A DNA stretch of 64,000 nucleotides from Xanthomarina spongicola. Its GTDB lineage: Bacteria; Bacteroidota; Bacteroidia; Flavobacteriales; Flavobacteriaceae. Shown piece after piece: positions 40,244-49,159 of the stretch. Within the stretch, counting starts at the first letter, position 1. Each line of letters begins with the position of its first letter. Where the stretch lies: assembly GCF_003148645.1 (NCBI RefSeq), contig NZ_QGGP01000004.1, forward strand, positions 62,001-126,000. Reading direction: 5' to 3'. A program made the translations under genes and the position numbers. A model generated the notes under the pieces. It worked only from the letters and a program-made list of their open reading frames with translations, was not told the DNA's origin and made no database searches.

Positions 40244-41905
40244 TTAAACGCTAATTAAAACATGAAACCCCTGCTTTGTTTGAGATTTAAAAGTAATGGA
40301 ACCATTTAATGTATGAATACGGTTTTCCACATTTAGCAAGCCATTGTTCTTATTTAACGTACATCCTATGCCATTATCTGAATATGAAATAGTTGTTTTT
40401 CTAGCCGTTTCTTTAAAATCAACAACCACTAATGATGCCTGACTATGCTTGCTCATATTAGTCATTAATTCTTGCAACACACGGTAAATGGTGATTTTTT
40501 TAACATCAGAAATATCTTCCCAATTTATTTTAGTTAACCCTTTTATAATAATATTTACTTCTGAGCTTTTTGAAGCTAATAAAATATCGAATAATAGATC
40601 ATGGTAATTTTCGTCTATTGGGATTTCATTATGCTCTCTAGAAATATCTCTTGTTTTATTATAAATTATTTCTAAATCATCTAAAACTGCTTCATTGTTT
40701 TTCTCCTCGTGCTGAATCTTAGTCATAATGTGATATACACCATTAGCAACTTCATCATGAACTTTTTTTGAGATTCGGAGTTCCGTATTATATATTTCTA
40801 ATTGCTTTTGCTTTTTAAAACGATGCTTTTGAAAAAAGGCAGTAATAACACCTAGACTTAAAATAAATATAGCAAGGAAACCATATAGATATTTATAGTT
40901 TTTTTCTTTTTCTAGTTGCAAAAGTCTGTCATTTGCCAAGGCTTCTTGTTTAGCAAGAGCATATTTTTTAGAAGCATATTTCCCTTCTATCAATAAGTTA
41001 GCCGTCTGAATACTATCCATCAGTTGTTTATAGGAATGTACTTCATCATCTTCCTTAAGATCCAGTAAGAGACTAAGAGCATGTGCCAAATGCGTTGGGT
41101 TATTGGATAATTTTGCTAGTTTATAAGCATTTTGGGCATAGTATCTTGACTGTACCAAATCTCCTTTATCTTCATAATATACCGATAGGTCTAAATAACT
41201 TCCTAAAATATCGGAATTATTACCTAAAGACAATCGGATTTCTAAAGCTTTCTCAAAATCTCTTAGAGCTGTTGAATCTTGTAATTTTCCCTTTACTACA
41301 CCCAAATTATTTAATGTTCTGGCAATAATTATGGAATCATTATACTTTTCACTATCATTCAAAATAGTTGCAAACTCTTTTAGAGCCAATGAAAATCTAC
41401 CTTCCTTGATATGCGCATATGCTATATTGTTACGTAATACCAAATCCTGCACCTCAGTTTCTGCAATATCAAGAGCTTTTTTATAGTAAATAATGGCATT
41501 AGTATAATCCTGCATTTCACTATAAACCCTTCCTAAATGGTTATATATTCCAGCTTTAGATTCTTTTGTGGTTTTCTCAAAAGGGAGTTTTTCTAAAAGA
41601 GTTAAAGCCTCAATAGCAGTAGTTTCACTATCGTACAATATGCCTAATTTCTTTTGTATAATTGCTATTTGTCTTAGGTTATAAATAGCATTTAATGTAT
41701 CCTGTTGTTTTAAGTTTTCATCTTTTTTATTTCTGTAAAATACAAATGCATGCAATAAATCAGTTTTAGAATCTGGTTTTAAAACTTTGTAGTAGTAATA
41801 AACAGCACTATCAACTGGTTTTTGTTGTACTATTTTACAAGTAGCAAAACCACAAGCCCCATAGATTAAAGATAAAAATATTAGAAATTTAAATTGGAAG
41901 GTCAT
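40244..41905 (-). CDS. TPR-containing sensor histidine kinase
   Basis: This 553-residue protein has an N-terminal signal anchor (FQFKFLIFLSLIYGACGFATC), TPR repeats from ~70 to 290 (AGIYNHLGRVYSEMQDYTNAIIYYKKALD and others), a transmembrane helix (YLYGFLAIFILSLGVITAFF), a HisKA_3-type phospho-acceptor His383 in KKVHDEVANGVYH, and an HATPase domain (LQELMTNMSKHSQA, YSDNGIGCTL). The periplasmic TPRs probably sense a partner protein. The pairing with the LuxR-type regulator at 39577 (one base apart) is standard for Bacteroidota TPR kinases. Confidence 0.9.
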   Translation of the reverse strand: MTFQFKFLIFLSLIYGACGFATCKIVQQKPVDSAVYYYYKVLKPDSKTDLLHAFVFYRNKKDENLKQQDTLNAIYNLRQIAIIQKKLGILYDSETTAIEALTLLEKLPFEKTTKESKAGIYNHLGRVYSEMQDYTNAIIYYKKALDIAETEVQDLVLRNNIAYAHIKEGRFSLALKEFATILNDSEKYNDSIIIARTLNNLGVVKGKLQDSTALRDFEKALEIRLSLGNNSDILGSYLDLSVYYEDKGDLVQSRYYAQNAYKLAKLSNNPTHLAHALSLLLDLKEDDEVHSYKQLMDSIQTANLLIEGKYASKKYALAKQEALANDRLLQLEKEKNYKYLYGFLAIFILSLGVITAFFQKHRFKKQKQLEIYNTELRISKKVHDEVANGVYHIMTKIQHEEKNNEAVLDDLEIIYNKTRDISREHNEIPIDENYHDLLFDILLASKSSEVNIIIKGLTKINWEDISDVKKITIYRVLQELMTNMSKHSQASLVVVDFKETARKTTISYSDNGIGCTLNKNNGLLNVENRIHTLNGSITFKSQTKQGFHVLISV

Positions 41906-42234
41906 TGTCTATATTTGGCACAACTAAGATAAGAATGTTTTTGGTTATATTATTTTAAAATTCATGTGCTTCTATTAAGTAAACTTTCATTAAATAAATA
42001 AAAAACCGTGTTCACTTCCAGAATCACCTAATTAAAATTTAAAAACTGTTACAAGTAAATACCATCATTTTCAAACAGAAATTATATCTGTCTAAATAAC
42101 AGTCTTTTTATAAAAATTTTATATATTGAAACTTCAAATAATTATAAACTAGTGAACAAAGATTGTTCTCGTTTTTGAATACAAATTTAGCAAAAATATC
42201 AATATAACTAATTGATTATCAAATAGTTATATTT
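41906..42234. other. Right end of the island, non-coding
   Basis: This A/T-rich stretch has no gene, tRNA 5' half or clear promoter. It holds only the upstream region of the kinase gene and the inner flank of the right attachment site. Confidence 0.5.
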
Positions 42235-42277
42235 TTCATAACCCAGAGGTCCCGAGTTCAAATCTCGGTCTCGCTAC
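42235..42277 (+). other. attR: partial tRNA-Met copy marking the right end of the island
   Basis: The 43 bp start at TTCATAACCC (anticodon loop) and run to the end of the tRNA (CTCGCTAC, then AA shared). They match 14152-14194 except for two paired T-stem changes (C for A, G for T). There is no 5' half. The T stem CCGAG/CTCGG still folds, and a terminator follows, as after a genuine tRNA gene. Confidence 0.88.
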
Positions 42278-42286
42278 AATAGTAAA

Positions 42287-42318
42287 AGTCTTACATGAAA
42301 GAGTGTAGGGCTTTTTTA
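42287..42318 (+). terminator. Terminator after the attR copy
   Basis: A 9-bp stem with two G-U pairs (AGTCTTACA 42287-42295 with TGTAGGGCT 42304-42312) and a T run. It is probably the original terminator of the chromosomal tRNA-Met before the island was inserted. Confidence 0.7.
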
Positions 42319-42344
42319 TTGTTTTAAATCAGTACTATTAAAAC

Positions 42345-42462
42345 ATAATAAAAAGAGCCTTACATTTCTGCAAGACTCTTTTACAATCAACCAAAAAAAC
42401 TTCTGCTATTAATCAATCTTGGTCATTCTAAAATCAATACTAATCAAATTTTTATTTTTCAT
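42345..42462 (-). other. Possible small transcript with a 17-residue ORF
   Basis: On the reverse strand ATG at 42460-42462 opens MKNKNLISIDFRMTKID and stops at 42409. Upstream is TTACATTTG, a TAnnTTTG-like -7 element (TACATTTG), and downstream a hairpin AAAGAG...CTCTTT near 42350-42382. It may be a small RNA or a micro-ORF; weak evidence. Confidence 0.3.
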
Positions 42463-42507
42463 TTCAACTTGATAGTACAAATGTAATTCACCTCTTCTAA
42501 AAAAAGT

Positions 42508-42524
42508 ATGACATGGTATGTCAT
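42508..42524. promoter_or_regulatory. Short palindrome, possible operator
   Basis: ATGACAT and ATGTCAT flank GGT. Perfect 7-bp arms lie upstream (reverse strand) of the small transcript at 42345-42462 and near its -7 element. Confidence 0.3.
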
Positions 42525-42541
42525 GATGAATTTTTTTATTA

Positions 42542-42577
42542 AAAAAAGACGCAAAACATATGTTTTGCGTCTTTTTT
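42542..42577. terminator. Bidirectional terminator
   Basis: A fully palindromic 36 bp: six A, GACGCAAAACAT and its exact complement ending in six T. It follows the T9SS partner gene on the reverse strand. Confidence 0.88.
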
Positions 42578-42623
42578 CCTTATATAATTGATACTAATAT
42601 TAAATTAAATAAAAATTATTTCT

Positions 42624-43457
42624 TTAGTTCTTAATTATTTTTTTGATAGTAATATTGCTATCATTCTTGAAATGGATAAAATAAATTCCAGAATTAAGTT
42701 TTGATAAATCTATAGTGCTTTGTCCATTTATTACAGATCCACTAAATATTTCTTTTCCGTTTATATCTATCAACATATAAGTACTGCTCAAATTTGAAAT
42801 AATAGTAATATAGTCTGAAGCTGGATTAGGATAAATAGTTATAGTATTATCTTCTAAAACAACTTGTTCCACTGTTAATGTAGAAAACATAAAGCTTGTA
42901 TTACCTGTTAATCCAGTACCTGCTAAAATACCATTTCCAAAAACAACTGTTCCATCGTCTACAACATCTACTTGCATAAAACTCTCTAATGGTGAATATG
43001 CCAAGACTAATGCCGAATCGTTAGATAAAATACTAATCTCTCCAGACGTTGGACCTCCATTAACCGTTAAACTTACTAATGGAATTACTGTCCCTGCAGT
43101 ATGAGCTGCAAAAGTTGCTGCATTGGTTACTGTTGTTATTAAATATAAATCTTTGTCTGCCATTGAGGGATCTAATCCTGAGACAGCTGCTCCATCTAGA
43201 GCTGTAGGTGTGCCTGAAGTTCCAGTTGGTAAGTACTCATTAAAAGTTGCTGTTATCCCATCTGGTAATACAATTACAAAACCATAAGATTCTGTTATTG
43301 GTGTAAAAGTACCAGAATCATAATTTGGTACTGCAGCTACGGTAAAGTTATAACCATCATCATGTATTAAAGTATAGCTGTAACCATCTTGAGCATAAAC
43401 TTGTGTTGAAAACAAGCTCGTTAAAAAAATGAGTGATAAATATGTAAAATTTTTCAT
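42624..43457 (-). CDS. T9SS-sorted small surface protein with cohesin-like beta domain (second copy)
   Basis: This 277-residue protein is a paralogue of the one at 28796. It has signal peptide MKNFTYLSLIFLTSLFSTQVYAQ, a beta domain (YNFTVAAVPNYDSG, SYGFVIVLPDGI, HTAGTVIPLVSLTVNGGPTSGEISILSNDSAL) and the sorting domain IYPNPASDYITI...MLIDINGKEIFSG...IDLSKLNSGIYFIHF with a KKIIKN tail. Many residues of the last 70 are shared with the island copy. It lies 37 bp downstream of the 1834-residue gene, the same order as in the island. Confidence 0.8.
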   Translation of the reverse strand: MKNFTYLSLIFLTSLFSTQVYAQDGYSYTLIHDDGYNFTVAAVPNYDSGTFTPITESYGFVIVLPDGITATFNEYLPTGTSGTPTALDGAAVSGLDPSMADKDLYLITTVTNAATFAAHTAGTVIPLVSLTVNGGPTSGEISILSNDSALVLAYSPLESFMQVDVVDDGTVVFGNGILAGTGLTGNTSFMFSTLTVEQVVLEDNTITIYPNPASDYITIISNLSSTYMLIDINGKEIFSGSVINGQSTIDLSKLNSGIYFIHFKNDSNITIKKIIKN

Positions 43458-43494
43458 AGTATTAAAATTTAAATCAATAGTGTTTTGTTAAAAT

Positions 43495-46400
43495 TTATGG
43501 CAATTGTTCTAGTATTTGATGCGTGCTTAGATTGAATACATTTCCTGGGTGTGCTAAGACAATCTGTAAAATAAATGGTGTTTCTGGAGTAGATCCAGTA
43601 TATTGAACTCTCCCATTCATATCTACATCAAAATTATAATAGCCATCTACAAAGTGGGTTGGTAAATTAAATATATTACTTGGATCATTAAGTACAAAAG
43701 ATAAGATACTTGGCGAATCTGGTACAACCCCAGAATATTGTATGATGTGATCTCCATTCGTATTTCCAGCCCAAAGCCCTGTATCTCCTGAACCTAAAAC
43801 GACTTGGGCATTTGTGCCATAAGTTGAGATACTTCCATCGGAAAAATTAAATGTAGAAGGAGTAAAATTCAAAATATTTGGCCCATTAGACATAACTCCC
43901 AAATGGTTTCTATGGTTAATTGAGACATAATAAGATTTTGCCCATAGATTAAAAGCTATTTCAGATACTCCATCGACATCTACAACATCTCCATCTCGTT
44001 GTAACAGAGCAGATCTGGTTTGTAATTTATTTCCTGGACTTAAGGCATTTCTAAGTGAAATCTCTACCCAATCTACAATAGCGTTATCTCCTGTTACATT
44101 AAAAACAGAAACATCGCATGTTAAACCATCTACATAAGGACTTGTTGTTGGAATATACCCAAGAGATCTCAAATTATCTCTCATTAAATGCTCTTCACCA
44201 GAAACTGGATTTAGCATAGCGCCTTGCAAAAATACTTTTGGTTGTAATTTAGCATTACAGTCCGTATCACTAAATAGTGTTTGGTTGTCTATTGCTGTCC
44301 AGTTGGTATTAGAATAAGAAATATCATCTACTAAAGCACAATATAAGCTTGGGTTTCCAGAAGCATCAAAATTTACAAAGTTTGTATTATTCCCATTCTT
44401 GACATTTAAAACTTCTAATTGATTGTTAGAGCAATCTAAAGATGTTAATGTTGTAATAATACTAACATCTAAACTTTTTAAATTATTATTACTACAGTTT
44501 AATATTTGTAAAGAATTAAAAGCTCTTCGTTCAACCGTTTTAAATTGTAAATCATTACGCGTTAATGTAACTACGTTACCAAAAATTAAACTACTAATGT
44601 CTGTTATAGAATTTCCAGATAAATTAATTTCTGTAACACTAGTAAAAGCTTCAAGTCCAGTTATATCTATAATTCCAGAGCCACTTAAATCTAAAGTCCC
44701 TGTATAATTAGATGCTTCTTCATAAGACATCACACCATCCATGTCTGTATCAATAACTCCCAAATAAGCATTAATTGCAGTGTCTAAATTTGGATCTGTA
44801 GTATAAACTGTCCAAACGGAATTACAATCTTCACTAAATGCAGCAGTTGGATCTACTTCTGTCCAATTAGCTGTTGAATAAGCTGCGTCATCTACAGAAA
44901 TACATTCAAGACTAGGGTTATTAGTTATGTCTATATATGTTACGCTGGTGTTCATACCATTGGTTAAATCTAATCGGTATAAGTTTGGCATATCGTTAGC
45001 ATATAAACTTGTTATGGCATTGTTTGATAAATCCAAACTTTCTAGAGGTGTATTGTAAACACCTAAATTCCAAAGCAGTGGATTATTAGAAAGATCAATA
45101 CTCGTTAAGTTAGGATTGTCGGCAATCCACATTTGTCGTAATTCTACATTTTGACTTAAATCTAACGCACTAATTTGAGTAACTTCTGTTGTTAAGTTTT
45201 GAATAACTGTAAGATTAGTAACGTCTAAACTTGTAATCGGGTTCAAACCTACTGCTAAATTGAGTAAACTTATATTCTGACTCACATCTACAGAAGTCAA
45301 TAGGTTACCCTCTAAGTATAATAATTCAAGTGCTGTATTACTTGTAACATCAATGGTTGAAATTAGATTGTTATGCAACCACAGCCTTTTTAAAAGTGTA
45401 TTGTTGGAAACATCTATTGAAGTTATTTGATTGTCGTTAATATAAAACCTGTCTAAAGCTATGTTATTAGACACATCAATGCTAGAAAAATTATTACTAC
45501 CTAAATATAATTCAGTTAAAGCTGAATGAGATGAAACATCTATAGAGGAAACTGTATTGCCTTCTAATGAGAATCTTGTTAATGCCAAATTATTTGAGAT
45601 ATCTATACTAGATAATTGATTATTTCTTAAAAACAACCATTCTAACGCAGTGTTTTGTGTAACATCTATAGACGTTATGCTATTTTCATTAGCTGCAAAA
45701 CGCTCTAAATTTGTAAAACCTTCTAATCCAGTTAAGTCAGAAATTGTAGCATTTACATTAGGGAGATTAGCATTATTTAGAGGATCGCTAATGTATAGTT
45801 GAGTAACAGCTAGTGCATTGGTTTCCAAAATATTTCCGTTTAATCCATTGGTGTCATAACCTAAATCTATTAGTGCTTGCTCAAAATTGGCATCTGGAAT
45901 AGCTATAGTTGTGGTGTTATTACAATCTGTACTTAATACTTTTCCTGAATCAACCATAACTTGCGAAGTAGTAGCATCTGTATTTATACAAGTTAATAGT
46001 GGGTTATTCGACACATCAAATACAGTTACGTTTATGTTATTACCGTTTCTAAAATCCATAAAACTAAGTGATGCATTATTTCCTGCATATAGGGTTTCTA
46101 TAGCAGTGTTTGATAAATCTAAACTTGATATTGAGGTGTTATAAATACCTAAATTAAAAAGCAATGGATTGTTTGATACATCAATACTTGTCAAATTAGG
46201 ATTGTCTGCAATCCACATTTGTCGTAATTCTGGATTTTGGCTTAAATCTATTGCACTAATTTGTGTAACTTCAGTTGTTAAGTTTGTAATAACTGTAAGA
46301 TTAGTAACGTCTAAACTTGTAATCGGGTTCAAACCTACTGCTAAATTGAGTAAACTTGTATTTTGACTAACATCTACAGAAGTTAGCAAATTATTTTCTA

Positions 46401-48999
46401 ACCATAATACCTCAAGTGCTGTGTTATTTGTCACATCAATAGAAGCTATTTGATTGTTGTGAATCTGCAACCTTTCCAAAAGGACGTTTTGAGTTACATC
46501 TATAGTTGTAATACTATTATCATTTGCATATAATCGTACTAAGTTTGTAAAACTTTCAATACCTGTCAAATCTGAAATTGTAGCATTAACATTCGGTAAA
46601 TTAGTATTGTTTAACGGATCACCTATATATAGATTCGTTACTGCAAGCGCATTGGTTTCTAAAATATTTCCGTTTAAGCCATTGGTGTCAAAACCTAAAT
46701 CAATCAAGGCTTGCTCAAAATTGGAATCTGGAATTGCAATCGTTGTGGTATTACTACAATCTGTACTTAATACTTTTCCAGAATCTACCATAACTTGTGC
46801 TGTTACAGCATCTGTATTAATACAAGTTAAGTTTGGCGTGTTAGGCACATCAAAAACGGTCATGTTTACGTTGTTTCCATTACGTAAATCCATAAAACTA
46901 AGAGCAGCATTATCTCCAGCGTATAAACTTGTAATTGCATTGTTCGATAAATCTAAACTAGCAATAGGTGTGTTAAAAGTTAATAAGTTCCAAAGCTGAG
47001 GGTTGTTTGATACATCTATACTTGTTAAGTTAGGATTATCTGAAACCACGAGTTGTTCAAGAATTGTGTTCTGACTTAAATCTAATGAGTTTATTAAGGT
47101 CCCTTCAGTAGTTAAAGCCTCTATTACAGTGAGATTAGTAACATCTAAACTGGTAATTGAGTTATAGCCTACAGCTAAATTAAATAAATTGGTATTTTGA
47201 CTGACATCCACAGAAGTCAATAGGTTACCCTCTAAGTATAATAATTCAAGTGCTGTATTGTTTGTTACATCAATAGTTGAAATTAAATTGTTATGCAACC
47301 ACAGCCTTTTTAAAAGTGTATTGTTGGAAACATCTATTGAAGTTAATTGATTGTCATTAATGTAAAACCTATCTAAATTAATATTATTAGTTACATCAAT
47401 ACTTGATAGATTGTTACTTCCTAAATATAATTGAGCTAAAGCAGTATGGCTGGATACATCTATATTGGACAGATTATTGCCTTCTAATGATAAAAGAGTT
47501 AAACTTAAATTGTTCGAAATATCTATGGTGCTTATTTGATTATTTTTTAAAAATAATAACTCCAATGCCGTGTTTTGTGTAACATCTATGGACGTTAAAC
47601 TATTATCATTTGCTGAAAAACGTTCTAAATTTGTAAAACCTTCTAATCCAGTTAAGTCTGAAATAGGAGCATTTACATTTGGGAAATTGGGGTTGTTAAC
47701 AGGATCACTAATGTAGAGTTGAGTAACAGCTAGCGCATCTACTTCTAATATGTTACCATTTAAGCCATTGGTGTCAATACCTAAATCGATTAAGGCTTGT
47801 TCAAAGTTGGTGTCTGGTATAGCAACTGTAGGATTCGACTCATTAAGATATAATCTGGCAATAGATCCTGATAATGCTCCATTTCCAACTACCATTAAAT
47901 CTTGATCATTGTCGTTATCTACATCTGCAAAAGCTAGAGCAGATTCATTGGTTCCTTCAATTTGAACGCTTAATTCTTCGACAAAATTTCCATTGCCATC
48001 GTTACTAAAAACTTTAGATTGTAAACCACCCGTAATTACTATATCTTGATCGTTATCACCATCAATATCAGCAAAATCTAGAGCCTCTCCACTCATTGAT
48101 GCAAAAGGGGTTCCAAGAACTAAAGAGTAATTACCACTACCATCGTTTTCATAAAGAAAAACACCTTGACCTGTACTAGTAACACCTGTTAATAGTAAAT
48201 CATTGTCATTGTCACCATCAATATCTGCAAAAGATACTGAAGATTGATATACACCTACAAGAGGTTGGCTTGGCATGATGGTAAAGTTCCCACTACCATC
48301 GTTGGTATATAAGAAAGAATTTATATTAGCACTAGCATCTACTCCAGTAATTAAAATATCTAAATCATTATCGTTATCAATATCTAAAAACTCGGAATCA
48401 CTCGACCCAGTTACTATAAAAGGTGTTCCAATAACTTCTGTAAAATTACCGCTACCATCATTAGTATAAAGTTTGGTAATATATGATGCTGTTCCAGCAC
48501 CTGTTATTAGTACATCTAAATCATTGTCGCCATCTATATCAGCAAAATCCAAAGAGGGTTCCCATAAATCATCGAATGGAGTGCCTACTACTTCTGTAAA
48601 AACACCAGTACCATCATTAGTATATAGTTTAGTTTGTCTCGAATATGGGAAGTTAGTACTAGTATTTCCTGCTATTAGCACATCTTGGTCGTTATCACCA
48701 TCAATATCGGCAAATGCTATTGCGCTTCCTATAAAAAATGCTTGAAAGGTAGTGCCTGGCACTAACGCATAGCCACCTAATCCATCATTGGTGTATAATT
48801 TAGTTGTGGGATTAGTTCCATCATATCCTGTAATCAATACATCATGGTCGTTGTCTCCATCAACGTCGGCAAATGCAACGTCACCCCTAACGCCATCAAA
48901 AGGCACTGTTACGTCTTCCGTAAAAACTATTTGCGCATTTAAGTTAATTGAAAATAATAAAGAAAAAACTAGAGTTAATCTAAAGTAAAAATATTTCAT
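43495..48999 (-). CDS. Giant surface protein: FG-GAP/VCBS, leucine-rich repeats and dockerin-like end
   Basis: A 1834-residue protein. After a signal peptide (MKYFYFRLTLVFSLLFSINLNAQ) come about eight FG-GAP/VCBS repeats to residue ~385 (FADIDGDNDQDVLITG with TKLYTNDGSG). Three long LRR blocks follow, each opened by IPD-NFEQALIDLG-DTNGLNGNILE and built from ~20-residue units (SIDVTQNTALELLFLKNNQ). A shorter LRR part and the C-terminal module from KVFLQGAMLNP on, with calcium-loop-like ends (WAGNTNGDHIIQYSG; FDVDMNGRVQYTG), complete it. There is no T9SS sorting domain of its own. It probably mediates adhesion or binding at the surface through the adjacent T9SS partner. Confidence 0.82.
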   Translation of the reverse strand: MKYFYFRLTLVFSLLFSINLNAQIVFTEDVTVPFDGVRGDVAFADVDGDNDHDVLITGYDGTNPTTKLYTNDGLGGYALVPGTTFQAFFIGSAIAFADIDGDNDQDVLIAGNTSTNFPYSRQTKLYTNDGTGVFTEVVGTPFDDLWEPSLDFADIDGDNDLDVLITGAGTASYITKLYTNDGSGNFTEVIGTPFIVTGSSDSEFLDIDNDNDLDILITGVDASANINSFLYTNDGSGNFTIMPSQPLVGVYQSSVSFADIDGDNDNDLLLTGVTSTGQGVFLYENDGSGNYSLVLGTPFASMSGEALDFADIDGDNDQDIVITGGLQSKVFSNDGNGNFVEELSVQIEGTNESALAFADVDNDNDQDLMVVGNGALSGSIARLYLNESNPTVAIPDTNFEQALIDLGIDTNGLNGNILEVDALAVTQLYISDPVNNPNFPNVNAPISDLTGLEGFTNLERFSANDNSLTSIDVTQNTALELLFLKNNQISTIDISNNLSLTLLSLEGNNLSNIDVSSHTALAQLYLGSNNLSSIDVTNNINLDRFYINDNQLTSIDVSNNTLLKRLWLHNNLISTIDVTNNTALELLYLEGNLLTSVDVSQNTNLFNLAVGYNSITSLDVTNLTVIEALTTEGTLINSLDLSQNTILEQLVVSDNPNLTSIDVSNNPQLWNLLTFNTPIASLDLSNNAITSLYAGDNAALSFMDLRNGNNVNMTVFDVPNTPNLTCINTDAVTAQVMVDSGKVLSTDCSNTTTIAIPDSNFEQALIDLGFDTNGLNGNILETNALAVTNLYIGDPLNNTNLPNVNATISDLTGIESFTNLVRLYANDNSITTIDVTQNVLLERLQIHNNQIASIDVTNNTALEVLWLENNLLTSVDVSQNTSLLNLAVGLNPITSLDVTNLTVITNLTTEVTQISAIDLSQNPELRQMWIADNPNLTSIDVSNNPLLFNLGIYNTSISSLDLSNTAIETLYAGNNASLSFMDFRNGNNINVTVFDVSNNPLLTCINTDATTSQVMVDSGKVLSTDCNNTTTIAIPDANFEQALIDLGYDTNGLNGNILETNALAVTQLYISDPLNNANLPNVNATISDLTGLEGFTNLERFAANENSITSIDVTQNTALEWLFLRNNQLSSIDISNNLALTRFSLEGNTVSSIDVSSHSALTELYLGSNNFSSIDVSNNIALDRFYINDNQITSIDVSNNTLLKRLWLHNNLISTIDVTSNTALELLYLEGNLLTSVDVSQNISLLNLAVGLNPITSLDVTNLTVIQNLTTEVTQISALDLSQNVELRQMWIADNPNLTSIDLSNNPLLWNLGVYNTPLESLDLSNNAITSLYANDMPNLYRLDLTNGMNTSVTYIDITNNPSLECISVDDAAYSTANWTEVDPTAAFSEDCNSVWTVYTTDPNLDTAINAYLGVIDTDMDGVMSYEEASNYTGTLDLSGSGIIDITGLEAFTSVTEINLSGNSITDISSLIFGNVVTLTRNDLQFKTVERRAFNSLQILNCSNNNLKSLDVSIITTLTSLDCSNNQLEVLNVKNGNNTNFVNFDASGNPSLYCALVDDISYSNTNWTAIDNQTLFSDTDCNAKLQPKVFLQGAMLNPVSGEEHLMRDNLRSLGYIPTTSPYVDGLTCDVSVFNVTGDNAIVDWVEISLRNALSPGNKLQTRSALLQRDGDVVDVDGVSEIAFNLWAKSYYVSINHRNHLGVMSNGPNILNFTPSTFNFSDGSISTYGTNAQVVLGSGDTGLWAGNTNGDHIIQYSGVVPDSPSILSFVLNDPSNIFNLPTHFVDGYYNFDVDMNGRVQYTGSTPETPFILQIVLAHPGNVFNLSTHQILEQLP

Positions 49000-49159
49000 A
49001 GTTAGCTGGTTTGGTTAGAATACAAAACTGGTATATTCTAAAAATTGATTAATAGCACTATGTAATTTATGGATTAGCTAACCAAACAAAGAATTTTTGT
49101 CGTGAATGACAGCTTTCTGTTCACAACCTACATGAAATTATAAATGAAATACCAGAAAA

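Noticed and set aside
42235-42277. Second functional tRNA gene
   Set aside because: There is no acceptor 5' strand, D arm or anticodon 5' stem upstream. It is only the 3' half.
45000-47400. CRISPR-like array
   Set aside because: The periodic similarity is the coding repeat of leucine-rich units. Spacing and sequence vary and the frame stays open.
44423-48988. Plus-strand ORFs over the giant gene
   Set aside because: They are antisense shadows of repeated coding DNA with no domain pattern or start signals.
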